DNA of 64,000 nt from JADKHC01 sp047600805 (GTDB lineage: Bacteria; Verrucomicrobiota; Verrucomicrobiia; Opitutales; Opitutaceae): assembly GCA_047600805.1 (NCBI GenBank), contig JASGKG010000001.1, positions 3,224,001 through 3,288,000 on the forward strand, written 5' to 3'. The notes under the pieces were generated by a model that saw nothing but the letters and a program-made list of their open reading frames with translations, was not told the origin of the DNA and made no database searches. Positions 52,697-61,492 of the stretch are shown here, piece after piece. Made by a program: the position numbers and the translations under genes. How positions within the stretch are numbered: position 1 is the first letter of the stretch; every line of letters starts with the position of its first letter.

Positions 52697-53509
52697 ATGA
52701 CTAGACCAATGAAAAGCATCATCTGGGCGCTCATCGCCACGGCCACCGCGGCCGTCGCCAGCGCTCAGGTTTTCCCGCGTCCGGCCACGTGGAGCAGCGC
52801 AGGAACGAACGGGCTCAATCAGTTCCTTCTCTCGCTGAACGCCACGCAGAAAGCCACCCTCACGTCCGAAGGCCTCAACATTGCGAGCGATGGCACTATT
52901 GCCCTGCCCGCTGGCTTCGTCACGGGTACGCCCACGCTCAGCCTCAGCCCGTTTGGCGGCACGTTGAATGTCTTGTTCCTCGGCGAATCCGCTGGGTGGC
53001 AAAACGACTTCGGCTACGTTCGCAATCCGGCCACGTCCAACCTGACGAATCCCGCCGTCTATAATCCGCTCGTCGTCAACGTCGACAGCAGTGCTTCCGG
53101 CACGCCGACACCGACGAACTTGGTAAACGGGACGTACACAAACATCGCCTACACTGCCGGTCAGCAACTCGACTTCTTCCTAAACGGCGTCGGCGATGCT
53201 TACTCAGCGGGCGGCACTTGGTTCACCTTCGGCACGCCGAACCAGTTTGCAGGCACCGACACCTCCATCCACACGAAGTACAAATACATCATGTTGGATG
53301 ACGTGAATACGCCCGCCTTCGATCCAGTAAGCACGCTGGTCGTGTCTTTTGAAGATTCCCGTTTTGATTCGATCGACGGCGACTACAGCGACTTCCTCAT
53401 GGCGTTCCAAGGCGTGGGTTCTCCCGTTCCAGAACCTTCGACCTATGGCCTGATCGGCGCAGCTGCGCTTCTCGGCCTCGTGACGCTCCGTCGGCGTTTT
53501 AAACGCTAA
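52697..53509 (+). CDS. PEP-CTERM sorting-domain protein
   Basis: A 270-residue exported protein. The start is MTRPMKSIIWALIA, with a second ATG at 52709; the signal peptide ends at about ASAQ. The mature part is Gly/Thr/Asn-rich and beta-like (VDSSASGTPTPTNLVNGTYTN), with no recognised enzyme domain. The C-terminus is a textbook PEP-CTERM signal, VPEPSTYGLIGAAALLG, then a hydrophobic helix and RRRFKR. Exosortase cuts at such motifs and attaches the protein to the surface or biofilm matrix. Exosortase itself is not in this window. A good terminator follows. Confidence 0.92.
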   Translation: MTRPMKSIIWALIATATAAVASAQVFPRPATWSSAGTNGLNQFLLSLNATQKATLTSEGLNIASDGTIALPAGFVTGTPTLSLSPFGGTLNVLFLGESAGWQNDFGYVRNPATSNLTNPAVYNPLVVNVDSSASGTPTPTNLVNGTYTNIAYTAGQQLDFFLNGVGDAYSAGGTWFTFGTPNQFAGTDTSIHTKYKYIMLDDVNTPAFDPVSTLVVSFEDSRFDSIDGDYSDFLMAFQGVGSPVPEPSTYGLIGAAALLGLVTLRRRFKR

Positions 53510-53532
53510 CCTAGTCAATGGTCTTACTTCAC

Positions 53533-53570
53533 GAGCCGGCCTCCGGAAGGAGCCCGGCTCTTTGTTTTTT
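53533..53570 (+). terminator. Rho-independent terminator after the PEP-CTERM gene
   Basis: GAGCCGG (53533-53539) pairs with CCGGCTC (53554-53560), followed by TTTGTTTTTT. The intervening part can extend the stem (CCTCCGGAAGG). It lies between convergent genes. Confidence 0.87.
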
Positions 53571-53572
53571 GC

Positions 53573-54493
53573 TCAACGAGCAGTGAGGTTTTTCAGCAAA
53601 GCGTAAAGGAGCTCCATGCGCGGCACCGCAGCTCCGACCTCCCGAGCGCGACGCACAGGCTCACCCCAAATCGATTCTACTTCGACTTCGCGGCCGTCCA
53701 AGTAATCGATCAAACTAGAAGGTCGGTACGCACCCATCGGTCGCGTGCTCGCGATCTGTTTTTCGATCAACGCAGGAGGAACGGAAAAGCCGAGCTTCCC
53801 TGCAGCTTCAATCACTTCGAGCATCAATGCCCGTACTTGCTGCTCCAGCTCGGGGCTCGCCAGAATTTTGTCTGTGGTGATTCCGCCCGCTGCAATGGCC
53901 AGGCCGTTGAACGGCACATTCCAGACCAGCTTCTTCCAGCGCAGCTCAGCGAGGTTGTCGCCCACGGCGCACTTCACGCCGGCCCGCGTGAACATCCCCG
54001 CCACGTTTTTCACACGTTCGCCCGCCGGACGGCCAAACTCGCCAAACGAAACCGAACCTGGCTCAATACACAAAATTTCACCCGGCGCCGTGCGGTTCAC
54101 ACAGATAAAACAGAGACCGCCCATCACGCGCTCCGCTCCAAACAACGCCGCGAGCTGTTCGTCGCTCCCCAAGCCGTTTTGAAGTGTCAGCAACGCGGTC
54201 TTCTCTTTCAAAAGGGGCCGTAACAGCTTTTCGAATACGCCATTGGCGGTCGTTTTGAGGGCGATGATCACCAGATCGCACGGACCGATTCCCTCCGGAC
54301 TCGAGTAGACGCTCGGGGGCGCGACCACCACCTCAGTTTCAGGCAGACGAACAACCATCCTCCCGGAACGCCGAACCGCTTCAAAATCGGAACGCATCAG
54401 AAACCGAACGTCTTCACCCGCTGCGGCCAAACGGCATCCGTAGTAACTGCCGATAGCGCCGGGTCCGATCACTGCGATTTTCAATTTTTCCAT
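53573..54493 (-). CDS. panE: 2-dehydropantoate 2-reductase (ketopantoate reductase)
   Basis: A 306-residue NADPH-dependent enzyme that makes pantoate for pantothenate and CoA synthesis. It opens with the Rossmann motif KIAVIGPGAIGSYYGCRLAAAG and has the family segments VIIALKTT, TLQNGLGSDEQL, WKKLVWNVPFNGLAI (catalytic Lys) and the C-terminal PSSLIDYLDGREVEVESIWGEPVRRA. Family members with other substrates exist, so panE is the usual but not certain identity; panC is two genes upstream on the same strand, which supports it. The 210-base spacer before it towards nadB carries no gene. Confidence 0.87.
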   Translation of the reverse strand: MEKLKIAVIGPGAIGSYYGCRLAAAGEDVRFLMRSDFEAVRRSGRMVVRLPETEVVVAPPSVYSSPEGIGPCDLVIIALKTTANGVFEKLLRPLLKEKTALLTLQNGLGSDEQLAALFGAERVMGGLCFICVNRTAPGEILCIEPGSVSFGEFGRPAGERVKNVAGMFTRAGVKCAVGDNLAELRWKKLVWNVPFNGLAIAAGGITTDKILASPELEQQVRALMLEVIEAAGKLGFSVPPALIEKQIASTRPMGAYRPSSLIDYLDGREVEVESIWGEPVRRAREVGAAVPRMELLYALLKNLTAR

Positions 54494-54703
54494 GAGAAAT
54501 TACCTAAGTCACCGTAGATAAGCAGTCTTAACCAATGAAAATGCGTTGATATTCACAGCCACGCGTCACGCGATTGTCACACGCAAAGCAATAACAGCAC
54601 ATTAGCCGATCAACCTTCTTTTTGATCATGAACAACTTGAGAAACATCAATAAACGAAGGCAGAGGATTAAAGAATCTTAAGTAGGAAAAGCTCACAACT
54701 TAT

Positions 54704-56332
54704 TCACTTTTTCTCTGGCTGTCGGTTAGAGACTTTCCAGCGCACGCTTGAATCCTTCGGACGCGCAAGTTTTTGCGGAAAATCCGCAATGGCATGCAAG
54801 CCTCGGCTCTCCTTCCGCTGCAGCGCGCAGTTCACCACCAGCTCCGCGATCTGAATAAGATTTCGAAGTTCCAAAAGGTGAGGATCCACCGAGAAGTTCC
54901 AATAGTAGTCATGAATCTCCTTCGCGAGATTCGCTATGCGGGTGCGCGCGCGTTCCAGCCGTTTCGTCGTCCGCATGATGCTCACGTAATCCCACATCGT
55001 GCGACGGAGTTCGTCCCAGTTGTGCGTGATGACGACACGTTCATCGACGTCGCCGCCGCCCAAGTCCACCCACGCGGGAATCCGTAGATCGATCGCGTGC
55101 CCGCGCTTTTTTATAAATTCCGCAACCGACTCCGCGCCGCGATGAGCCATCACCACGGCTTCGAGCAGCGAATTGCTCGCGAGACGATTGGCGCCGTGCA
55201 ATCCGGTGCAGGCGACTTCGCCGCAGGCGTACAATCCCGGCAGGCTTGTCTCAGCCGAAAGGTTCGTCGCTACGCCGCCGCAGGTGTAGTGGGCCGCGGG
55301 CACGACTGGAATCATGTCCTTGCTGATGTCGATATCGAGCTTCCGGCAGGTCTGGTAGATTTGAGGGAAGCGCTCTCGCAAAAAGGCTTCGTTGCGATGT
55401 GTGATATCCAGCCACACGTGCGGCGCGCCCGACTTTTTCATCTCCGCGTCGATCGCACGCGCCACGATGTCGCGCGGGGCAAGATCGGCGAGTTCGTGAT
55501 AGCCGCGCATGAACGCCTCGCCCGCGCTGTTGCGCAAAACCGCGCCTTCGCCGCGCACGGCCTCACTGATGAGGAAACGTTCGCCTTTGAGCGAGTACAG
55601 AGCCGTCGGATGGAATTGAATAAATTCCATGTTCCGAATTTCAACCCCGGCGCGATATGCCATCGAAATACCGTCGCCTGTCGCAATGCTCGGGTTCGTC
55701 GTATAAAGATAAACCTGCCCGGCGCCGCCCGTGGACAACATCACGACCGGTGCATGGAACGTCACGACGCGTTTGTCGCGAACATCGAGCGCATAGAGCC
55801 CCACCACACGGTTTGCAGAACTCGGACGACGACGCAGCGCCAGCTTGTCGGACGTCACCACATCAATCGCAAAGAAATGCTCGAAAAGCGCGATGCGCGG
55901 ATCCTGCGAAACAGCGCGAAGCAAAGAATCCTCGATCGCTTTTCCGGTCATGTCTTTGACGTGCAGGATGCGGCGTTTGCTGTGTCCGCCTTCGCGACCC
56001 AGATCGTACGCACCCGATTCGGTTCGGGAAAACTTCAGGCCAATGTCGACCAATTCTTTCACGCGAGCGGGACCATCTCGCACGATTTCTTTAACCACCT
56101 TCTCGTCACAAAGACCATCGCCCGCCGTCAACGTATCGCGGACGTGCGACTCGAAATCGTCGGTCTTCGACATGACGACGGCGATTCCTCCTTGCGCATA
56201 GTTGGTGTTCGACTCAGCGCGATCTTTCTTCGTCAGGATCGCCACCGAATATCCCTGCTGGGCGACTTTAAGTGCAAAGCTGAGACCAGCAATGCCGCTG
56301 CCAACCACCAGAACATCAAAGGTTCGTGTCAT
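54704..56332 (-). CDS. nadB: L-aspartate oxidase
   Basis: A 542-residue FAD enzyme that oxidises aspartate to iminoaspartate, the first step of de novo NAD synthesis. I start it at the ATG at 56332, preceded by AAGGAA at a good distance; the longer frame is spurious. It has the FAD motif VLVVGSGIAGLSFALKVAQQG, ESNTNYAQGGIAVVM, GREGGHSKRRILHVKDMTG, DLAPRDIVARAIDAEM, HYTCGGVATNLSAETSLPGLYACGEVACTGLHGANRLASNSLLEAVV. Its product is condensed by NadA, not seen here, and then used by NadC (6678). It follows panC by 82 bases on the same strand. Confidence 0.94.
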   Translation of the reverse strand: MTRTFDVLVVGSGIAGLSFALKVAQQGYSVAILTKKDRAESNTNYAQGGIAVVMSKTDDFESHVRDTLTAGDGLCDEKVVKEIVRDGPARVKELVDIGLKFSRTESGAYDLGREGGHSKRRILHVKDMTGKAIEDSLLRAVSQDPRIALFEHFFAIDVVTSDKLALRRRPSSANRVVGLYALDVRDKRVVTFHAPVVMLSTGGAGQVYLYTTNPSIATGDGISMAYRAGVEIRNMEFIQFHPTALYSLKGERFLISEAVRGEGAVLRNSAGEAFMRGYHELADLAPRDIVARAIDAEMKKSGAPHVWLDITHRNEAFLRERFPQIYQTCRKLDIDISKDMIPVVPAAHYTCGGVATNLSAETSLPGLYACGEVACTGLHGANRLASNSLLEAVVMAHRGAESVAEFIKKRGHAIDLRIPAWVDLGGGDVDERVVITHNWDELRRTMWDYVSIMRTTKRLERARTRIANLAKEIHDYYWNFSVDPHLLELRNLIQIAELVVNCALQRKESRGLHAIADFPQKLARPKDSSVRWKVSNRQPEKK

Positions 56333-56414
56333 GAGAATTTCCTTTTTCAACAGGCAAACACCAAGGCAGGGCGACACTCCGCGTTATCGGCAAAGGAAGC
56401 CGTCACCTTTGTTC

Positions 56415-57257
56415 CTACAGCATCATGTTATCGATCAACCGCACTTCATCAACCCAAGCGGCGATGGCGATCAACGATACGCCCGGCACCACATCGCGCA
56501 TCGGTTCCATGCTGTTGCGATTTGAGACAGAGATATAAATCACACGGATGCGGCGCCTCTGCCCGAGGATATGCGTGGCCTCGGCGATTAACCGATCGGA
56601 ACGCAGTTCGCCTTTCTCGACCATGCTTTTCGCGTAGCGCAGCGCTTCGCCGATCGCCAATGCTTCCTGGCGCTGAGTATTAGTTAGATAGCGATTCCGC
56701 GAACTCATCGCCAGACCCTCGGCTTCACGCACCGTCGGCGCCACGACGACGTCGACCGAAAAGTGGAGGTCCTGAACCATTTTGCGGATCACGGCGACTT
56801 GCTGCGCATCCTTTTGGCCGAAGACCGCGATATCCGGCCGCACAATGTTGAATAAAATCGCCACCACCGTCGTGACCCCGCGGAAGTGCGTCGGACGCGA
56901 TACGCCTTCGAGCGGTTTGCTGACAAATTCTTCTGTGACGTAGGTCGAGTAGCCCTTGGGATAAATTTCCTCCACCGGCGGTGCAAAAACGATGTCCGCG
57001 CCCGCTTCTTCGCAGCGCTTCATGTCGTTTTCGAGCTCGCGTGGATATTTCGCGAAATCCTCATTGGGGCCAAACTGAGTCGGATTCACGAAAATCGAGA
57101 CGACCACGGTGTCGGCCTGTTCCGCCGCCTGGCGGATGAGGCTCATGTGCCCGTCGTGCAGTGCTCCCATGGTGGGAACGAGCCCGACAATCTGCCCTTT
57201 CGAGCGCAGCTCTTCAGTAAGAGCACGCATTTCAGTAACGGAGGTAACTTTTTGCAT
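56415..57257 (-). CDS. panC: Pantothenate synthetase
   Basis: A 280-residue ligase that joins pantoate and beta-alanine using ATP. The HxGH signature is clear in VPTMGALHDGHMSLIR (H34 and H37), followed by VVVSIFVNPTQFGPNEDFAKYPR, the substrate loop THFRGVTTVVAILFNIVRPDIAVFGQKDAQQ and the adenylate segment AMSSRNRYLT. Length is normal. It is the first gene of the minus-strand set panC-nadB-panE and diverges from dapL across a 112-base spacer. panB and panD are not in the window. Confidence 0.95.
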   Translation of the reverse strand: MQKVTSVTEMRALTEELRSKGQIVGLVPTMGALHDGHMSLIRQAAEQADTVVVSIFVNPTQFGPNEDFAKYPRELENDMKRCEEAGADIVFAPPVEEIYPKGYSTYVTEEFVSKPLEGVSRPTHFRGVTTVVAILFNIVRPDIAVFGQKDAQQVAVIRKMVQDLHFSVDVVVAPTVREAEGLAMSSRNRYLTNTQRQEALAIGEALRYAKSMVEKGELRSDRLIAEATHILGQRRRIRVIYISVSNRNSMEPMRDVVPGVSLIAIAAWVDEVRLIDNMML

Positions 57258-57315
57258 AACGGAACAGTTGTGCGGATGAAAGGTGCCTTTGTGACTGTCA
57301 AAGACACACCCGGAG

Positions 57316-57354
57316 CTTGAACTAATGCGACTGGACGCACTTATTCAAGTTTTT
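57316..57354 (+). promoter_or_regulatory. Hairpin followed by T tract upstream of dapL
   Basis: CTTGAA (57316-57321) pairs with TTCAAG (57344-57349) and inside them TGCG (57326-57329) with CGCA (57336-57339), separated by an asymmetric internal loop; a TTTTT run follows at 57350-57354. It has the form of a weak intrinsic terminator 16 bases before the dapL start. It may attenuate the gene or end a divergent-region transcript. Confidence 0.4.
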
Positions 57355-57369
57355 CGCCTCTCGCACGCC

Positions 57370-58593
57370 ATGATTCGCATCAACGAAAACTACACCAAGC
57401 TCAAGGCCTCCTACCTGTTCTCCGACATCGCCAAACGAGTTTCCGCTTACGCACAGGCGAATCCGGACAAGCCCATCATCCGCCTCGGCATCGGCGACGT
57501 GACCGAACCGCTCCCTCCCGTTTGCATCGAGGCTCTCCACTCCGGCGCGGACGAAATGAGCAAGCGCGCCACCTTCAAGGGCTACGGCCCAGAGCAAGGT
57601 TATGCGTTTCTGCGCGAAGCGATTGCGCAAAATGACTACCATGCACGCGGAGCCAAAATCGATGCCGACGAAATCTTCGTCAGCGACGGCTCAAAGTGCG
57701 ACTGCGGCAACATTCAGGAAATCTTCGCGAACGACGTCCGTCTCGCCATCCCCGACCCGGTGTATCCAGTTTATGTCGACACCAACGTGATGGCCGGCCG
57801 CACCGGCGTGAACGTCGACGGACGCTACCAAGGCATCACCTACCTCGATTCGAACGCGGGCAACGGCTACGTCCCAGCCGTGCCAAACGTCGCCGCCGAT
57901 CTCATTTATCTGTGCTTCCCGAACAATCCGACCGGCGCCGTCGCCACCAAGGCCCAGCTCGAAGCATGGGTGGCTTACGCCAAGAAGAACAAGGCGATCA
58001 TCCTTTTCGACAGCGCCTACGAAGCGTACATACGCGATCCGCAGATCCCGCACAGCATCTACGAAATCGAGGGAGCGCGCGACGTCGCCATCGAGTTCCG
58101 CAGCTTCTCGAAGACCGCCGGGTTCACCGGCACACGTTGTGCCTACACAGTGGTTCCGAAAACTCTCGTGGCGTGGGATGCCGCCGGCAATGCCCACCCA
58201 TTGCACGCGCTTTGGAATCGCCGTCACACCACAAAGTTCAACGGCGTTTCCTATCCGGTACAAAAAGCCGCAGCTGCAATCTTCACTTCTGAGGGCAAAA
58301 AGCAGGTTAAGGAAATGACTGATTTTTACCTCGGGAATGCCGCGCTCATCCGCGACGCGATGAACAAGTTGGGCTTCAGCTGCGTCGGCGGCGTGAACGC
58401 TCCGTACATCTGGATCAACGTCGGACGCGACTCGTGGGAATTCTTCGATCTCCTTCTTAATAAGGCACAAGTGGTGTGCACCCCCGGCGCCGGTTTCGGT
58501 CGCTGCGGTGAAGGCCATGTGCGCATCAGCGCGTTCAACAGCCGCGAAAATGTGGTCACGGCGCTCGACCGAATCGCCGCCGCGCTGAAATAA
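57370..58593 (+). CDS. dapL: LL-diaminopimelate aminotransferase
   Basis: A 407-residue pyridoxal-phosphate enzyme started at the ATG at 57370 (MIRINENYTKLKASYLFSDIAKRV), the usual start of DapL. It carries IIRLGIGDVTEPLPP, FKGYGPEQGYAFLREAIA, the cofactor-binding GSKCDCGN, PNNPTGAVATKAQLEAWV and the lysine in FRSFSKTAGFTGTRCAYTV. It converts tetrahydrodipicolinate directly to LL-diaminopimelate, the one-step route used by Chlamydiota, Verrucomicrobiota and plants. This serves lysine and peptidoglycan synthesis. It is monocistronic as far as can be seen, with a hairpin in its leader. Confidence 0.95.
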   Translation: MIRINENYTKLKASYLFSDIAKRVSAYAQANPDKPIIRLGIGDVTEPLPPVCIEALHSGADEMSKRATFKGYGPEQGYAFLREAIAQNDYHARGAKIDADEIFVSDGSKCDCGNIQEIFANDVRLAIPDPVYPVYVDTNVMAGRTGVNVDGRYQGITYLDSNAGNGYVPAVPNVAADLIYLCFPNNPTGAVATKAQLEAWVAYAKKNKAIILFDSAYEAYIRDPQIPHSIYEIEGARDVAIEFRSFSKTAGFTGTRCAYTVVPKTLVAWDAAGNAHPLHALWNRRHTTKFNGVSYPVQKAAAAIFTSEGKKQVKEMTDFYLGNAALIRDAMNKLGFSCVGGVNAPYIWINVGRDSWEFFDLLLNKAQVVCTPGAGFGRCGEGHVRISAFNSRENVVTALDRIAAALK

Positions 58594-58673
58594 CCGCGCC
58601 AGTTGCGAACATCATTGTTGCTGCGAAATTAGCCCATCCGCAAAGGCGGGTGAGCTAAGAAAGGCATCTACAT

Positions 58674-58907
58674 ATGATTTCGAAAATACTCGGACTGGTC
58701 TTAATCGTTGGCGGTATCTGGTTGGTTGCGGCTGGCATCTCGCGCAAGGACTCCCTTGTCGGCCAAGCCTCCGAAGCCGGCACCAGCATTGCCAATAAAG
58801 TCGACGGCGGCGCACGCACGCCGAAACATTACGTCTACATCGGTGGCGGCGCATTGGCCGCGATCGTCGGCGCCAGCCTGCTCTTCCGCAGAACAGGGAC
58901 GGTCTAG
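58674..58907 (+). CDS. Small DUF3185-type membrane protein
   Basis: A 77-residue protein with two transmembrane helices (ILGLVLIVGGIWLVAAGI at 5-22 and YIGGGALAAIVGASLLF at 55-71), separated by a short Asp/Lys/Gly loop (DSLVGQASEAGTSIANK). This fits the DUF3185 family of small bacterial inner-membrane proteins, whose function is unknown. A good hairpin (58960-58979) separates it from the convergent Mla-like operon. Confidence 0.78.
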   Translation: MISKILGLVLIVGGIWLVAAGISRKDSLVGQASEAGTSIANKVDGGARTPKHYVYIGGGALAAIVGASLLFRRTGTV

Positions 58908-58959
58908 CCGTCGGAAAAGCGAAAGGTGCCGGTCTCGAGATCAGCACCCTCGGTTTGAG

Positions 58960-58979
58960 CCGCCGAAAATGTTCGGCGG
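58960..58979. terminator. Hairpin between convergent genes
   Basis: CCGCCGAA (58960-58967) pairs with TTCGGCGG (58972-58979) around a 4-base loop, a perfect 8-bp stem. There is no T tract on either side, so termination is possible but not sure. Confidence 0.5.
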
Positions 58980-58990
58980 TGCGAAGCGAT

Positions 58991-59626
58991 TTACTTCGGC
59001 AGGTTTGTCGCGATATCTTCTGAAAGCTTGGAGACTGCTTCGCTGAGGAGACTGGCCAAGGCCCCGAAGTCTCTCCCGTCCCACGGCTGCTCCGGGGCCG
59101 TAAACGTCCTACGTGCGACGATCTGCCCTCCTCCGCCGGCCGCGAGGATATCGTACGTCGCAACAAACCGCGCCGACCCGCCACGGGCTCCCTGAACTCC
59201 TTCGCAATTCAACACGCGAATAACGAGATCATAATCGCGCTTGAGGTCGGCCGCGAACGGGTAATTGGACACTCCAGCCACCGCGTCCTGCGACAGCAGA
59301 CGCTGCTTGAGCACCCGGTTAATACCGCTTTCCAATGGTTCGGCCCAGCGCGAAAATTCCTCAAAACGGATCTCGTTTGACCCTGTGCGAACGGCGATAT
59401 CCCGGTGGTTGCTGAGATAGCCCGCCATCTCAATCGACCGAATGCCGACCTGAAAACGTCCGGCCGGCTTCGCCGCCGGCGAATCGGTCGGCGTGGGACC
59501 GCTCAATACAAAATGGCGCGTAGGATCGACCTTGGCTTCCGGCAGAATCTGGCAACCGGCCAATAACGAAACAGCGGCGATCGCCAGACCGACGCAGGCA
59601 GGAAAGGAACGGTGAAATTTTTGCAT
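58991..59626 (-). CDS. ABC transport auxiliary lipoprotein (PqiC/DUF330-like)
   Basis: A 211-residue lipoprotein; the lipobox reads LLAGC with Cys25 and the mature part begins QILPEAKVDPTRHFVLSG. The pattern RHFVLSGP, IGIRSIEMAGYLSNHRDIAVR and FSRWAEPLESGINRVLKQRL matches the ABC-type transport auxiliary component family, which includes PqiC and the outer-membrane partner of MCE systems. It is the last gene of the Mla-like operon, 19 bases after the MlaD-like gene, and probably links the complex to the outer membrane. Confidence 0.88.
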   Translation of the reverse strand: MQKFHRSFPACVGLAIAAVSLLAGCQILPEAKVDPTRHFVLSGPTPTDSPAAKPAGRFQVGIRSIEMAGYLSNHRDIAVRTGSNEIRFEEFSRWAEPLESGINRVLKQRLLSQDAVAGVSNYPFAADLKRDYDLVIRVLNCEGVQGARGGSARFVATYDILAAGGGGQIVARRTFTAPEQPWDGRDFGALASLLSEAVSKLSEDIATNLPK

Positions 59627-59645
59627 GAGGAAAGTGCGTCAAAGA

Positions 59646-60650
59646 TTAACGGGGCGCTTTTTTGCCGGTGAGCAATGCGTTGGGGTTGCGCTCCAGGAAC
59701 TCGGCCAGCCGCTGAATCGCCGCAGCCGCCTCGTTCAGCTGCTGCATGGTGCGAATCGTTTCTTCACCGAGTCCATTCTGCGCGCTGATGAAACGCCGTG
59801 CGGTCTCCGCCGCGTCGCTGAACGACCGCATCACACTTTTCGCTTCGGCGAGCGCCTCGTTCAACTTCACACCGGCCGGTTGTACTTGCGCGTCGACGTT
59901 CGCGAGCACCTTCGAAACCTGCTCGATGGTTTCATTTAGACGCACAAACACCTTTTGAAACTCTCCGCTGCGAACCAGTTCGTTCACCGCCGTCCCTGCC
60001 TTCGTCCATTCCGACGTAAGCTTCGCCAGTTCGATGCCTTTGATTTCTTTCCGCGTGTCAGCAAGAACGCCCGTCATCTCACGGGACAGCCCGGCAAAAT
60101 CCACACGTTTCAGATTCGCCATGATTTCGCCTAGGCTTTGTTGGAACTCGGAAATACTCGACGGCATCGAAGGCACCACGAGATAGTTCGCATTCGCAAT
60201 CGCCTGCACAGGGGGGCTGACGGGCGGACCTTCAGCGAAGTCAAGCTGGACGAACAACATGCCAGTAGCCAAACCCGCCACATCGGGCTGGGCACGGAGT
60301 CCGTTCGCGATGAGTTTCTCCAGTTCCTTGCGGCTCGAAAAATCAATGATCTCGCCCGCTTCGTCCTTCAAATTGCTGTGGCCGAACTCGCAGATCACTT
60401 CGACCACGGACCTCTTGTTTCGCGTGTCGTATTGCACGTTCAAGCCGACGACACGGCCCACGCGCACGCCGCGCAACTTCACGGGCGATCCGAGATCCAG
60501 GCCATGCACCGACTCGTCGAAATAAACGGCGAAACGCTGCGGCTTGCTAAAAATGTTAACACCGCCAAACGAGAGCAGCGCGATGAGGGCCAGCGCAAGG
60601 GCGCCCAAGACGAACATGCCGACAATGGTGGGACTGATTTTAGTTTTCAC
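59646..60650 (-). CDS. MlaD-family MCE protein
   Basis: A 334-residue protein with one N-terminal membrane helix (PTIVGMFVLGALALALIALLSF) and an MCE domain (residues ~35-115: FAVYFDESVHGLDLGSPVKLRGVRVGRVVGLNVQYD) that forms the lipid-carrying ring. The C-terminal ~200 residues are helical and amphipathic (KVLANVDAQVQPAGVKLNEALAEAKSV), longer than in E. coli MlaD and more like PqiB/YebT-type or Mce tails. It follows the ATPase gene by 60 bases and forms the periplasmic part of the transporter. Confidence 0.9.
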   Translation of the reverse strand: MKTKISPTIVGMFVLGALALALIALLSFGGVNIFSKPQRFAVYFDESVHGLDLGSPVKLRGVRVGRVVGLNVQYDTRNKRSVVEVICEFGHSNLKDEAGEIIDFSSRKELEKLIANGLRAQPDVAGLATGMLFVQLDFAEGPPVSPPVQAIANANYLVVPSMPSSISEFQQSLGEIMANLKRVDFAGLSREMTGVLADTRKEIKGIELAKLTSEWTKAGTAVNELVRSGEFQKVFVRLNETIEQVSKVLANVDAQVQPAGVKLNEALAEAKSVMRSFSDAAETARRFISAQNGLGEETIRTMQQLNEAAAAIQRLAEFLERNPNALLTGKKAPR

Positions 60651-60710
60651 GGTTGGTTTCGGACGGCGCTGTTAAAAGTAGAGCGTTGAAAGAATATTCC
60701 AGGTTCTCAG

Positions 60711-61490
60711 CTACGGCAAGACGACCGCGCGGCGCTGGAGAAACTCCTGCACACGAGGATCGTTGCTGGTTTTAAGAAGTTCGGCGGGTTTTCCCTCGGC
60801 GATGATTCCCTTGGCTTCGCGTTCCAACATGATCACGCGGTCCGCGATGCTGAAGATACTGTCGAGTTCGTGCGAAACAATCACCATCGTCGTGCCGAGT
60901 GTCTCGCGGATCTGCGTCACGAGCTCGTCGAGTTTGCGCGACGTGATCGGATCGAGCCCGGCCGATGGTTCGTCGAAAAATACAATCGCCGGATCCAGCG
61001 CAAGAGCGCGCGCCAAGGCTGCACGTTTTTTCATGCCGCCGCTGATCTCGGACGGATAAAAATCCTCGTAGCCCGTCAACTGCACCTGCGCCAAGCGCAG
61101 AGCTGCGAGTTCGTTGCGCTCCCGCTTATTTAGCGGCGTATACTCCTCGAGAGGCAGCGTGATGTTCTCGCGCAACGTCAGCGAACTCCACAGCGCGGAG
61201 TTCTGATAAAGCACCCCAAAGGTCCGCAACAATTCACGCCGTCGCGCCGGGTCCGCTTCCGTGAAACTTTCGCCAAAGTATTTGATCAAACCCGCCGTCG
61301 GACGGCGCAGTCCGATGAGGTGCTTGAGCAGCGTGCTCTTTCCGCAGCCGCTTCCACCGATCACAAAAAACAACTCTCCGGGAGCGACCGTAAACGTCAC
61401 GTGCTCCAACAAGACGCGCCCTTCGTAGCCGCACTCGAGGTTCTCGACTGCGATGGCTGGAATTTTTGGCGATAAGGAAGGTTGCGGCAT
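60711..61490 (-). CDS. MlaF-like ABC transporter ATP-binding protein
   Basis: A 259-residue ATPase. Walker A GGSGCGKSTLLKHL, ABC signature EISGGMKKRAALARALALDP, Walker B IVFFDEPSAGLDP and the switch His in VIVSHEL are intact. The opening ECGYEGRVLLEHVTFTV and the family-specific SAGLDPITSRKLDELV agree with MlaF. It starts 2 bases after the MlaE-like permease stops, so translation is coupled. It powers phospholipid movement between the membranes through the MCE ring. Confidence 0.94.
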   Translation of the reverse strand: MPQPSLSPKIPAIAVENLECGYEGRVLLEHVTFTVAPGELFFVIGGSGCGKSTLLKHLIGLRRPTAGLIKYFGESFTEADPARRRELLRTFGVLYQNSALWSSLTLRENITLPLEEYTPLNKRERNELAALRLAQVQLTGYEDFYPSEISGGMKKRAALARALALDPAIVFFDEPSAGLDPITSRKLDELVTQIRETLGTTMVIVSHELDSIFSIADRVIMLEREAKGIIAEGKPAELLKTSNDPRVQEFLQRRAVVLP

Positions 61491-61492
61491 GA

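Noticed and set aside
55097..56683. A 528-codon open frame on the plus strand
   Set aside because: It is antisense to nadB and the end of panC, both with full family motifs, and is Arg/His-rich without any domain.
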